Source of the DNA: Saccoglossus kowalevskii
Lineage: Eukaryota; Hemichordata; Enteropneusta; Harrimaniidae
Direction of reading: 5' to 3'
Assembly (NCBI RefSeq): GCF_000003605.2
Contig: NW_003146284.1
Coordinates: forward strand, 145,380 to 198,230
Length of the DNA stretch: 52,851 nucleotides
The translations under genes were made by a program, and so were the position numbers. The notes below the pieces were generated by a model, which saw nothing but the letters and a program-made list of their open reading frames with translations, was not told the DNA's origin and ran no database searches. Shown here piece by piece: positions 29,701-44,700 of this stretch (its first letter is position 1; each line of letters begins with the position of its first letter).

Positions 29701-32700
29701 TCTTTGGCCAATGGAAAATTATTTCCATATGCTCTAAAATTAACACAAAATTTACAGAAATATATGTAAAAATGTGGGACCAATATTTTGGCGGGAAAAA
29801 TTATGGTGTTCAGAGGCCGACAGTTGAGATACTCAATTTAACACTATGGCGCCCTCTGGTGTTTTATAATCTCCCTCTACAGTTGAGAAACTCAATTTAA
29901 CTCTACAGCGCTCTCTGGTGTTTTATAATCTCTCTCTACAGTTGAGAAACTCAATTTAACTATACAGCGCCTTCTGGTGTTTTATAATCTCCTTCTACAA
30001 TTGAGAAACTCAATTTTACCACAGACTATAGAGAGAAAATCCACGAATCAGACTTGTTCATTTACAACTATAAACTTCATTTCCATCCATCACTATACTG
30101 ATCTGTCATCTTCATTAACATAACCCAGTAACCAACGGTAACTACTAAAGGTATAAGGTAGTTCTTGATTACAGAACATTGGTATTACAATAAAACTATT
30201 TAATGATTCCCACCTTGTCCACTTTATCCTCCCTTTCCGTAAAAGTACCCTTCTCATATCCTTAAATAATGTAAGTATTTCCTTTTCAGCCATCTGTGTA
30301 ATAAATGTCTCACAATGGATCCGTATATGCTCCATAATGATGGGTAGCACCCATACATTGCTTATTTGCTTATTATCGCTGATGCATTTATGACCAACTA
30401 CCAATTATTTAATTGTCTTTAATCACAACAGACATTGCTCTAAACTAATTTTAGAAAATGCATTGATATTCAAAAAGTTATTATCTATTACAACATTTGT
30501 ATGGGCCAAAAGTAGTCAGTTAACATTTTCACCACCAGTTCTTTCTTTTCTTCACAAATTCACAAAATAGTCCCTTTTATAGTCTGCACTTTTCTTCGGA
30601 AGATCAGGACAAAAACAGCCAAATTTTTTAGTAAAAACTGGAAATCGATTCAAATTCGGTCTGTTGGCTCCAAAATTAGGTTCATTTTAAGAAATATTGA
30701 AGAATATAAAAAAATGTGCAAACAAATTTGGGCAAGAAAGTCTTGTGATGAAAGTCATATATGTATTCGGGCACATTTTTGCAGTAAATATAACTGCCAA
30801 ATTTGTTGACAGAAAATGATGAAAAAAAGAATCGGCAAAAATTTACTTCTATATACTGCTGTATATCAATACTGTGTACTTTCAAAGACAAATTAATACT
30901 GTAGGTTATTATAATGATTTTAATGGCGGTGATTGTTGTCCTATTTAACACATATTGAAGTCGCCTCCAATATAACGATCATCGTCTTTTATATGACTGT
31001 TTCTAAACTGATTTTCGGTAATTTCTGTAAACCGTTTTAATTTTACGAGAGATAATTTTAAGATTGTGATCGGTCACAAATGGATCAACGAGTCGCTGCT
31101 TGCATCCTTTCTTACCCGATTCACTGTACATGCTCGTAATATATCAATAATTCCAACCCATGCTAGCGCACATTGTTTAAACAAACCATGCTTAATAAGT
31201 CAAACAATTGAAATTGTTGTACATGTCTATGACTCAGAGATGACATCACAGATTGGGTGAGAGTGGTGGCATTTTTGAATCATGGACACAACAGAACAAA
31301 TGGTGGATGTCTTTGAGAGAAAAAATGTGAGAAAGCGTCAAAATTTATTCACGCTTGCAATCTGGAAAGTTTCAGTTTTGTCATTTCCAGCCAACTCTGT
31401 CATATGATGTGATCTGGTTGTTGTAGATATTCTTTTCCTGAAATTAAAAGTTAAAATAATCTCTCACTTGTTCCCCCACATTTGTTCTGGTGTTTGCGGC
31501 TTGCCTTCACAACTCACTGTGTTTGTATTTAACATTTGCAGCAAAGACTTCATAATTTTGCGAGAGAGTTTGGAGATCACTTGGACTCTTTCAAGCATTA
31601 CTTTGATAGCATCGATCCTCACCGTGAAGAATTACCAGGTCACTGGAATGAAGATCTAGATGATTTTCAGAAGATAGTCGTACTGAGGTGTATACGAGCT
31701 GACAAAGTCACCAACGCAATGCAGGTGAGTATCGCACACCATGTGGTCTCGAACATAGCGTATAGTTTATGTGGACATTCCATGAAGGGTAGTTTGTGCT
31801 TTGAATTTGCACACCAGTTTAAGTCGGGAGAGACAGTAGTAGCATTAGGTAGCTGAGCATTATCACCTTTATATACAAACATTCAGGCATTTTAACTGCC
31901 TAGTTAGTAAAAACAATGGTCGAAAACCTTTAGAGCCGTACATCGGGCTACATATATCAATTTTGTTATCCAGGATTGCCTAAAATTGAGTTAATGCTGT
32001 TTTCACCGGTTCTTTGACCATCCTTCCATGGCAGGTTGCACAGAGCCCATAGAAATACATGGTATAGTAATGCACGTTTAAGCAACATAGAACGTATCGT
32101 GAAGTAGCTCTGCCCCAAGAATATACAACGATCGCAATGTGTCTGCTTTAGCCTTATCATCGCTTTTACATTCGTAACCTTTCACAAAGTTTTATTCAAT
32201 GCATAAGAAAAATTGATGAAACTTTCAAAACAACCACAGTAATTTCAACTCCTCTTTATTTGGGCCTATGCCCATGGTAACTAAAATGTTTCATAAAAGT
32301 TTGCTGTGTGTCTCATAGTGTGAGAGTTGTGCAACTATAAAGCTGCTCGCGGGTCTAAAATGTAATACCCACTTTGAATATAAGTGGAGTAGCAATGTCA
32401 TTGTAGTCTTGGGTGATATTGAAGACAATTTTGCAAAATTATGAATATGATTGCACAAACTGTCAGTAGAAAAACATCTTGCTATGCAAACATTGTGTCA
32501 TTGAGAAATGATCATGGAACAGTGCATCAACTTTTTTAATTGCTTCCTATTTGCATTTCTTGTGTACCTTGTAATCTTAATGCCATTTGTTCCTTTTTAC
32601 TCAGGACTATGTAGCTAAACATCTTGGCCAGCGGTTTATTGAACCACAGACTGCAGACTTGTCCATTGCATTCAAAGATTCCAATGCTACAACACCCTTG

Positions 32701-35700
32701 ATTTTTGTCTTGTCTACGGGTACTGATCCGGCCGCGGATCTTTACAAGTTTGCTGAAGAGATGAGGTTTGCAAAGAAACTCAATATCATTTCTCTTGGTC
32801 AAGGACAGGTGAGTCAGTTAAAAAGTCTTTGATTTTTAATTCATCATTTTGTCCAGGAATCAATTGCATTAACTATCAAGTTTCGTAAGTCATTGAAAAC
32901 TACAAAACATTGTCGCTTTCACTAACACCCACCCTCATCCCTACATTGTATTTTTCTACGTCATATCTTAGTGGCAAAAATATGACCTTATAATAAAAGC
33001 AGTGATGCACAAAAAAGTAAAACAAAATGACAAGTTTGTGTCAATGATACCACAGTCGTCACCTGAGGGAATCTCCTCTATTCTGAAAATCAATTAGTTG
33101 TGATCTAGTTTTATTATGGTTATATTCCCACTGTAGCCTTCAATTATCTGACTGTAATGCATAATTATAGTAACTTAATTTATGTGTGTTTGTGATATAC
33201 AGGGTCCCCGTGCTGAGGCTATGATGCGTAGTGCTATGGATCGTGGTAAATGGGTGTTCTTTCAGAACTGTCACTTAGCGCCTAGTTTCATGCCAGCATT
33301 GGAGAGACTTATTGAAAACATTGATCCTGACAAGGTAAGAAACTCTTGTTGTAACTTGAAGCCATAGTCTTGAAGAAAGTACATAGGTAGTAATAATATT
33401 TTTTTAGGTATTGAGACTGAGATGGGGCATGACTTTTCTGTATGAACTAGGGAACGAGATGGTGTAATGACAACAATAATCCTGCTATTATGAAATTGCA
33501 TACTTAATGACGTAAACATAACACATTCCAAACTTCACCAAGGAGATGTGGTCTTGCCATTATGGCATTGCAACTCAAACTTGACATCACAGACTTGACC
33601 CTGAATATGGAAATTAAGTATAAGTCTTGTTCATGTTTGTATTAATTATTCTTTTATCGTTTGCCAGGTACATCGTGATTTCCGCTTATGGCTGACCAGT
33701 ATGCCGAGTCCTAAGTTCCCGGTACCAGTGTTACAGAATGGTGCCAAGATGACTATGGAACCACCTAAAGGAATAAAAGCAAATTTATTGCAGTCCTATA
33801 CCAGCTATAATGATGAACTACTCGCTTCATGTGGTGAAAAGGTAAAAAACCTTGAACAACTTAATGTCATTGATGAAACTCTTGACCATAGAATCTGTCT
33901 AAAAGTATTACTGTAATATGACTAATTTTCACCGGGTTTAAATGTCGCTGATTACCATTTCAGGCATATTCAGTGGGTTTTAAGTTCACGGTTTTATCAT
34001 TTAGATAATGTGTTCTATGCTAAATTTAACATATTCACTGGGTTTTAATTTAGTGCATTTTCTAGTCGTCGAAATAAACAAAATTAAAACCCAGTGAATA
34101 TTAAACCTTTTTACAGTATATTGATTATTGGATTGTCAGATTGTATTGTGTCCAATCTGACACAAAAAAAGGATTGACTTCCCTTACTCACAGACTTAAT
34201 GAGAATGCAAAAATTACTGAATTATTCACTTGTGGATGTGGCTTTAGGGGGAACCCTGGTTGAGGTCTGCAGGTGTTTGTGTTTGACTTGGCCTGGTTGA
34301 TGCCAGGACAGTAAGTTGAATAGGTGATTTTCCGTTCAACAGCGAGGTCTCACGAGTTGCGTGAAAGATGTGAGCCGAACTTGAATTTCATGGCTCACAG
34401 CAAAAGGCCGATTACATCTGAATACCCTTACTTCATCAAAACTGACCCTCATCAAATGTGCACATTATTAAGCATGGAAATATACTTTTGTGTTTGCAGA
34501 ATCCCACGTGATGTTTGTCGCCACTAAGACGCTTTGACCTTTGTTTGTCCAGCTTTTACGTTCGATTTCTCACATAACACTGAATCTCACAGAAAACAGA
34601 AAATGATCTATTGCTTTTCAATAGAGAGTTGGTCGTGCAGCCTCCTTGTAGACTATAAACATAAATATGGTTTTTAGGGCAAATTTCATTTCACTGTCTG
34701 AAAACTGTTGCCTTACACACTATAATATACTGTTATTAACATGTTATGGTATAATTTTGGGGTCAGAACAAATTTGTATGTTAATTTCCATCAATTTCTC
34801 TTACCTAGACACATGAGTTCAAATCATTGCTGCTATCATTGGCGTTATTCCATGCAGTAACTGTAGAGCGAAAGAAGTTTGGACCTCTCGGTTTTAACAT
34901 TCCGTACGAATTCACAACAGGCGATCTACGTATCTGTGTCAGTCAACTCAAAATGTTTCTAATTGAATATGACGAGACTCCTTATAAGGTAAGATGATTT
35001 AAAAGTTGTATATGTCAATCAAACTTCCGCAAACTGCCGATTTTTACAGAGTTTGATGATGTTATAGTACTTACGAACAAATTATGCGAAAGCCACTGAC
35101 ACTTCACGTTGTAGGCTCCCAGAGAAAATTGATCACTGCTAGAAAATTTACTGTTTTTCACCGACTCACAAAATTCAAGAAAATTTATCTCATGAAATTA
35201 AGCAGTGTAGAGTAAATAATTAAATGTTAAAGCGTGGTGGTCGTCGCGGAGCGCGTGTTCGAATTTCATGTAAATAAACAATGTATTTTACACGCCTTGT
35301 ATGCTATGAGTCCCATATCGAACAGAATGTGGCACGACGACTGCCGCCCTTTAAATAAACCACATGTGAGCCAATAAAAATTTTGTAGTAATGAAAATCT
35401 CTCTCTGGGGGGGGGGGGTCATGTGACACTGCGTTAGTGACTTTCTTGAAACTTTATTTTCACTAGTGCTGGTAAAAATCTTCAATTCGCAAACATTTTT
35501 AGCAGAGAGAATTGACAAAATAACCCAAAAAAATGGCGAACATCCATTTTAGCACACCCATTTTTATCAAAAGAATCATTACAAAAAGATAAATAGACCA
35601 TTAAAGAATCTTCCTTTGGAATTCCTGTTTTTTTGTTTTGTTTTTCAAAATAAGAAAGTTCAAATTATTTTAAAGTCATCACAAATTGTGATTAACTGTG

Positions 35701-38700
35701 TGGTTGATTTCAGGTGTTAACTTATACAGCGGGTCATATCAACTACGGTGGACGTGTGACGGATGACCATGACAGAAGAACTATCATGAATATATTGGCT
35801 GATTTCTACAACCCTGCTGTCTTAGAAGAGGAACATTCATACTCTGCATCTGGTATCTACAGGCAGATTCCAACAATCATGGATCACAATGTAAGTGTCG
35901 CCCTCTTGTGTTGCATTTATGAAATGTTTCGAGTTTGGCTTGTATAAATTCAATAACAGCATGTATGAAACAGCACCCTCTAGAGGTGTTGAGCTCAATC
36001 TATAGCGACATTTGTTTTTATCTTCAGAGTGTGACTACTGCATTCTGTCAGAATTTTTAAGACTGCCCTCTAGTGGTAAAGTGTTTCTAAAGTCTGTTTT
36101 TGCTGGTTCCTGGCGGCCGTTTTTGCAGGAACCAGCAAAATAAAGATCCTTGCTTCCCTTTTGTGTTCACCTCTAACATGAGATTTACATAAAAGATACT
36201 GTCCTACAGTGGGTGAATACTTCTTTCTCTTGTCTATACCTCTGTTACTTATATCATGTGATGTAAAAGGGTAGCAACAAATAAATAAAAAAATTATTGA
36301 TACTACCCCCCTCTAATAAGTGTCAGCGCCCTCTAGTGTCATCTACAAAGAAACTTGAAAAAAATTGTACTATTGTTTACAGGGTTACATGGCTTACATT
36401 CGAAGCTTACCACTGAATGATACACCGGAAATATTTGGTCTCCATGACAATGCCAACATCACGTTTGCCCAGAATGAAACCTTTGGGTTGCTAGAATCTT
36501 TGGTTCAGTTACAACCAAAGACTGGTGGTGGCGGTGGTGGAGCTTCCACTGAAGAGGTATGTACTATTCTGATTCACTCTACCCTATGTAGTACAATCTC
36601 TCCCAGGACCCTGAGATGAATACAGTATCCAGAAACATTTGTTAGTCTATCTTATTAGCCATGCAATATTATAGGCTCGCATTATTGGTACAAAAAAAGA
36701 AGAGTGCTTCCATTTCACTGGTTTGTTTATCTTATTAGCCATGCAAATGTATTCAAATTCACATATTATGGGCTGGCATCATTGGTACAAAAAAAGAAGA
36801 GTACTCCCCATTTCATTGGTCGATTTATCTTATTAGCCATGCAGTAAATACAGTAGTGTAAAATACTTTATTTTAGCTGGAATTAATTTTTGCTGAATAA
36901 ACTGTTTGGGTGTTTTATACAGAATTTATTTTCACTGATTTTTGATGAGTTGAATGTAAAATATAGGAAAAAAAGGTATAATCGCTGGATTTGATTTTCA
37001 CTTAATCATTCCTTCAGCGAGAATAGCAAAAATTAATTCCGAGCGAAAATTAAGTATTTTACAGTATATGAAACAGCCTAGCTTTACTAATAGTGCTTTG
37101 CTATACAGAAAGGCACAGGCATCAGGATTCCAATTTTGTATGAATAAATGTGTTTTACATTGTACATGTCGCATGGGACCCATATTGACCATGGCGCAGA
37201 TCATCAACTTTTGTAGTTTAATAAATTTGTTATTCATATCAGGTCATTGAAGAAACCTCCAAGGGTATTTTAGAGAAAGCACCGAAACCGATCGATTTGA
37301 ATATGGTAATGCAGAAATACCCAGTCAGATATGAAGAATCTATGAATACCGTGTTGATACAAGAAGTTATCAGGTATGTATCGCTGGCTCCTATTGGTTC
37401 ATTGCAAGAGTGTCTGACATAAATGTCCAATCATGTCATATGTTGTGAATTGTGATCAAACCTTGTTGTACACCATAAAATCCTGTGTACATCTAAAAAA
37501 ATGTTGGTCCAGAAATCTAAAACCAACTGTCTTTTCCAATCCTTTTTCTATAAACATGCCTAATAAAAGACATCCCCTTGTGAAGAAATTAATAAATTCA
37601 TTTATAAATTTACAGATTTCACTGTGTTATAATTGCATACCCAACTGTTTATATGCAGAGTACTTCTCATTGATTATTGTGATCACCATAAAAAAATGAT
37701 AAAATCAGTTGCTATGGTGACAAATCCTGAAATACTGGAGCACTGTAGCTAGCCTAAACTGAAGGTCATGGTTACCAGTATGAAACAGAATTTATATTGT
37801 TGTAACCACTTAAGATCACTTTAGTTTATGATGCTTACAGGGGTCAGTGAGAGTTTTTCCACAAATCTTACAAGTAACACTACGCAATGTTTTCAATTTT
37901 CTTTTCAAAATTTTGATCAAGAGCTATAGCCAAAAGGAAATTATATCCATTTGATACAATAATAACAAAGATATTATAAGAAAATACATGAAAATGTACA
38001 AAGTTTTCAAAATTGAATTATCTAGAACATTTTATCCAGATATAAATTTGAATAAAGTCTGAAAAAAAGGAATTTGATGGGATACTAGATTTCAAACAAT
38101 ATAAATTTTCAAAAATATCTTATTGAACTAAATTGAAAACGAAATGTTTAATTTACTTTATACTCCTATATATCTTCCTATCCCAGCCCTGTTAGTCCGA
38201 TATGTGAAAACCGTTTAGCACAGGTTCCCAGTGGCATTTGTTTACGCATACATCATAGTAGATGACATCGACAACCAAATACTCTCAAAAGCCACTATAA
38301 ATTATCACTTCCGTAACATGCTATGTTTGTTTTCAGATATAACCAGTTATTGAATGTCATTCATTGATCATTGCTTATTATATTGAAAACTCTGTGGCAT
38401 TTGTTTTTGCATACATCATATTAGGTGACATCGACAACCCAATACTCTCGAAAGCTACTATAAATTACCACCACTGTAACATGCCAAATTTTTTTTTTTA
38501 GAAATAATCGGTTATTGAAAGTCATTCATCAACATTTATTGAAAACCCTGTGGCATTTGTTTTCTCATTCATCATAGTAGGTGACATCAACATCCCAATA
38601 CTCTCTAAAATCACTATAAATTATCACTTCCGTAACATGCTTGCTATGTTTGTTTTCAGATATAACCGGTTATTGAATGTCATTCATCGATCATTGCAAG

Positions 38701-41700
38701 ATTTATTGAAAGCGTTGAAAGGTTTGGTTGTGTTATCCCAAGAGTTGGAAACGATGTCAAATAGTTTATACATCAACAAAGTGCCTGATATGTGGGCTAA
38801 TAAGGTGAGCACCAAATATACTATGATTCCATTAAATACCGGTAAGATGGTTCTATCAGATATACTATGCTTCCATCAAATATACTGTGATTGAATCAAA
38901 TATACTATGATTCCATCAAAGATACTACATTTGTATGATTGTATCAAATATACTATGATTCCAGCAAATATACTATGATTGAGTCAAATATACTATGATT
39001 CCATCAAAGATACTACATTTGTATGATCATATCAAATATACTATGATTCCATCAAATATACTATGATTCCATCAGATGATTATATCAGATATACTATGAT
39101 TCCATCAAATATACTATGATTGAATCAAATATACTATGATTCCATCAAAGATACTACATTTGTATGATCGTATTAAATATACTATGATTCCAGCAAATAT
39201 TCTATGATTCCATCAGATGATTATATCAGATATACTATGATTCCATCAAATATACTATGATTGAATCAAATATACTATGATTCCAAAGATAACATGATTG
39301 CATCAAAGATACTACATTTGCATGATCCTATCAGATATACCATAATTGTCACAGTACAGACCTGAGCTAGTGCTGTTGAGCATTTACAAATGAGTACACA
39401 CAATTCACCCTTGGTGATTTTTTGTCTCTTCTATTTTCTGAATTAGCAGAAGTGCATATAAACTGCAAATTGCATTTATTGTATAATAGATATGATGTTA
39501 TTTGATCAATCACTGATAATAGAGTATGATATCAGTAATTATAATGTGTTTCTCGTTTCATGGAAATTTTAAAATGAGGCAATTTTTTTTTTCTTTTTTT
39601 TTTTTTTTACTGAGCTGAAATGGGAGAAATTTGAGACAAGTACAAGTGCATTTTGGAATGCTTTAGAAGAAAAAAAAAAACGTCTGAGGCGCATAGTTCA
39701 AAATGATGTGCGCGGAAACGAGAAACATATTTATTTTTTTCTCAGCCTTACTTACTAATATTTTTTTTATTACTCAGGCATATCCATCATTAAAACCACT
39801 TGCATCATGGGTAAATGACTTGGTAGAAAGAATGGAATTTATCCAGACGTGGATAGAGAATGGTATTCCCAGCGTATTCTGGATCTCCGGGTTCTTCTTT
39901 CCACAAGCTTTCCTGACTGGAACATTGCAGAACTATGCAAGACAAGCTGTGATATCAATTGATACTATTTCATTTGATTTTAAGGTAAGAAATGTTTTTA
40001 TCGCGCTGCTGTCAGCATTCGTGTTTGTGTACAACTATAGAGGGCAGTATTCTGAAGAGGTCTCATTACTTAGAACATATGCTGTACATATGTATGCAAA
40101 GAGCTGTATTTGTCTGCTCTACAATTAAATCCAAAATGTTGTACTGGGTAATTCTACTACACAGTCAAACCTGTGTATAGCAACTACACAAAAGACTTCA
40201 TGCAAATGGTCTTCATAGACAGGTGGTCTTTATGTGGAAGTTATTTTTTTATGGATTGCCAACTCATACATATGACATAAGATTGGTCCAGAAAATAATG
40301 AGATGGCATTGTTGCAACAAAAACACATTTATTTGAGTTGAACAAAAACGAATTAATTTGACTTGAGAAAATTAAAAATGTCTTTATAAATGCAATTATT
40401 ATTTTAGTCTTTAAACAAAGGAGCATCCGCAAAAATAATACTGAAAGGGTGGTCACATAAGATGGGTAGTCTTTATACACAGGATGCTCATACATTGTGT
40501 CTTGGGACTGCCTAAAAATGGTCACTAAAGGCAGGTGGTCATTACATAGAGGTGTTCACTAACACAAGTTTGACTGTATAACTATTATATGGTGATACCG
40601 ACATTCACTGTCATGTTTATTCCATATGAACCATATTCAACGTATATATCGCATGTAAAATACAATCTGTCTATGTGAAATTCAAACATGTGTTGCACGA
40701 CAGCCCCGCTTTTTAAAAACAATATTTCTCATATGTGCAACGCTTTTATAATTGTTATTTCAGTTTTGATTTAATTGATTATCGTCAAAACAGCAAAACA
40801 GCTGCAAAATATCGAACACCACAGAATGCACAAAGTGACAAATATTTGGTTAATTGAATACAAATATTTAAACAAGTACAGTGGTCTGTCAAAGCACCAT
40901 GACTATTGTAAACAGATTTTGTTTTAATATTTACAACAAATGTGCCAGAAAGTTTTGTGATATCCGCTGCAATCGAAAGCTTCCTATACATTTAACAATC
41001 CTAGACTACCTACACTGGTTGAAATTATCCCAATGTCACATCACCAGTCTACCTAGACTGGTTGAAATTATCACAATGTCACATTACCAGACTACCTAGA
41101 CTGGTTGAAATTATCCCAATGTCAAATCACCAGACTACCTAGACTGGTTGAAATTATCACAATGTCACATTACCAGACTACCTAGACTGGTTGAAATTAT
41201 CACAATGTCACATCACCAGACTACCTAGACTGTTTGAAATAATCACAAAATACAGCAAAAAAAAAAATGATTTCGTCCAGATCAATGTAAGACTCTTCAG
41301 AACACACCTGTGCATTAAAAAATAGGACTAATTACTTCTGAATAGTTGGGGGGATGATACATAACTACCCATTTATCATACGTTTTATATTAAAATACAA
41401 TTTTACCTTGGCTATGTTTTGCAAGGGTATACATAGCTCAGTAGTTTTATCTTGATTACTGCAGTGCATTTTGCTAAAACACAAAAAAAATCAACTAACC
41501 ATGCTGCATGCTAACTAGGGACACAGAGTGCTTTGTCGTCATGGAAACTAGAGCATGAAACCATTTTGAATTTACAACATGTATAACAGATTTAGAAAAT
41601 GATGTGAAGTACTCTGTGTGAAATATTATTAGTGTTTATGTTTTTGTGTGTGTAATATTAACAGTGTGCCATTACTGTAAACTGACAGGGATTCTGTTAC

Positions 41701-44700
41701 TGCCAATGCCATGTTTAATATAGATCTTGCAATCTGGCTCAATATTTGCGCTATCAGAGATTTGTTTTCGTATACCTTACTTGCAAAGGGAATAATTCTG
41801 CTTTCGTTCTCAGAAAAAAATTAAAAACGTACAGTTTACAGTAAAACAATACATTGCTATTAACCCCAACTTATGTTTTTTTTTTTTTATTTTTCGTTCT
41901 ATTTGTGGTGCGTTATGCTTTATCTCTTCTTTACACATGTGTGTGCTACTGACATTGTGTTTTAATTGCATATACCCAGATACGAGAGGTAGGTCAAATC
42001 GCTGTGCGTGTACTAACATCTCACTCTATCTACTGCCCTCTATGTCATAGTCTCTTTTGAGCCTTATCTGGTCCANNNNNNNNNNNNNNNNNNNNNNNNN
42101 NNNNNNNNNNNNNNNNNNNNNNNNNNNNNNNNNNNNNNNNNNNNNNNNNNNNNNNNNNNNNNNNNNNNNNNNNNNNNNNNNNNNNNNNNNNNNNNNNNNN
42201 NNNNNNNNNNNNNNNNNNNNNNNNNNNNNNNNNNNNNNNNNNNNNNNNNNNNNNNNNNNNNNNNNNNNNNNNNNNNNNNNNNNNNNNNNNNNNNNNNNNN
42301 NNNNNNNNNNNNNNNNNNNNNNNNNNNNNNNNNNNNNNNNNNNNNNNNNNNNNNNNNNNNNNNNNNNNNNNNNNNNNNNNNNNNNNGGTCATATGCCACA
42401 ACGTTTTGTGTATATCTACATCGTATAAATCTAGTATCGTGTTTACATTTTGATTTAGCATAAATTGCTCATTAATTATGCAAATTTATGCCGATTTTGT
42501 GTTGTTGTTGTCGACAATGATTTTTTGATGTTTACCTAAAAATATTTCCTGTTGCGGGAGTTGCTGCTGCTGGCTCATTGGCTACACCCGCATGGATTAA
42601 AATCTCAGCAACTAAGTAATCGTGTTTCAGCATGTAAAATAACACAATCAAAGAAACATTTTAATGACAAAATTAATCTCATGTTCTGGCATCTGACCCT
42701 TGAAACTGATAAAGTTCATCTGAGCAGTAGAGATGGCATCGCACCATCATGACTTTCACAATCTGTCATCAAGGAATGGCCTTCAATGTAACGTTAACAG
42801 CATCTATATAAACTCCATCATTTGCTCAGATTTCATCTCATATAGTATAATCTGCATCTTGAAGTGTGTCATTATCATGTATTGTAATTTCTTATTTTAA
42901 TATAATACTCTGTAATGATAGCATACATTATCAATTTCATCTCACGAATGCTATATATGCAACAATATTTATCGCATGACATGTAGTGTGTCTCATGCTA
43001 CGTAACCAGCGTGGTAATTATTTGCTTGTTTGGTGTTTATAAATTGTTATTATTTGGAAATATTCTCACTGCCAACTGTAAGCTGATTAATTTTTGCCAC
43101 TAGAAAATTTCACGATTGGAGGATTTTACAGCAAAAAAAGTCACACCATGTCATAGTACAGCAAGGAAATTTGTACTGCTAAAAAATGTCACGATTTTTA
43201 CTGACTTGTGAAATTAAAGCAATAATTATACCTAATTTATATGCAAAAGTTAAACTCTATGATTCATGTATTTAGTTTAATCCTTTGAGTGTCAGATATT
43301 TTTTCTTTAGTACATATGTTTTCATATTTTGCAAAAATTTTCATTGAATTCCATCATAATTTTGGACCATACAGACAGTTTCAGATATTGCTTTTACTTT
43401 TTGATCAAAATTGTTGTCAATTTTTATCAACATTTCATGTGGTAAAGGAGTAGATTGTACAAAATTATTTTGTTGATGGTGCCAAAAGTTTGTATGCTGT
43501 CAAATCTGTACTGTGAAATACTTTATTCTCGCTTGGAATTAATTTTCGCTATTTTCGCTGAAGGAATGATTCAGTGAAAATCAAATTAAACTCATCAGAA
43601 ATCAGTGAAAATTAATTCCATACAAAACACCCAAAAACACTTTTCAGAGAAAATTAATTCCAGCTAAAATGATGTCTTTTATTGCTAAATTAAAACTTAG
43701 TGCATAGAATGCATTGTGTTCTTCATAAACCAGTGATTTTGAATAACTATATAACATCAAATCTGCTGAAATTAAACCCAATGAAAATGTGTAATTGACA
43801 ATTGATTGTATTGTTTCTTTCACGAACCAATGAATTTAAAACCTGTAGTCAACATAGGCAATATTAGTACCTCAAAACTTTCTACGGTTCTGTAACAACC
43901 AAATAAATGCTCATTTATTTACTTTTCTCCAATTTTTTTTATTTCCAGGTGAGAAAGGAAGAATCAAAAGAACTGAGTGAACGACCAAAGAATGGTTGTT
44001 ATATCCGTGGTCTGTTTATAGAAGGCGCTAGATGGGACTATGATAACCACCAACTTGGAGAGTCGCGTCCTAAAGAACTGTACACGGATTTCCCAGTGAT
44101 GCAATTGATACCAGAGTCTAACAGAGTACAGCCAGAGAGTGGTATCTATTACTGTCCTGTGTATAAAACACTTACTAGAGCTGGTAAGAATATTTGAAAT
44201 TTAGTTTTTTGGGGGAACTTGATCTGAAATATCCATTGACATGTTTGTTCGTATGTTTTTGAACGGGCTTAGGGACAACATCAAAAGTTCAATGTAGGAT
44301 AAAAAACTTAATTCCTTTAGTTTTCTTCCAAACTAACCCCCATCCCAACCGAAACTAAATTGATAATTATTGATCATGGCGTCAGACTACATTCACCTTT
44401 AAATACAAATTGATAATCGGACAGTACTATGGCATAGCAGTTGGTTGTCGGGTGGGTGTAAAAAACCCTGAAATTGACCTCATTTGACGCACATATTTAC
44501 ACTCGAACCAAACCATTTTCTCGTCTTGGATGTTTGTTTTTTTCATTTTCTGTTATTTTTGTCCATGATTGGATAGAAAAAAAACGAACTACAAATACTC
44601 CAAGATTTGTTTGACTTCATTAAAAAATAAAATCGTTTTTGTAGAATGGAAACTTTTTGAGGTCAAACCCCCTCCCCAACTAAAGCAAATAAGTTTTTTA

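Larger units (their letters stand above)
29200..31541. other. Rest of the large intron before exon 35
   Basis: After the 105-bp array this stretch contains the 59-bp array and the repeat G fragment described separately. I see no coding exon, RNA gene or further element with defined ends. Confidence 0.6.

Noticed and set aside
27930-41250. Tandem arrays resembling a CRISPR layout
   Set aside because: The units are contiguous, without unique spacers, in a metazoan intron, and no cas genes are present.
42045-42461. Long open frames on both strands around 42.1-42.4 kb
   Set aside because: They consist of the N-run at 42076-42386 read as open sequence.
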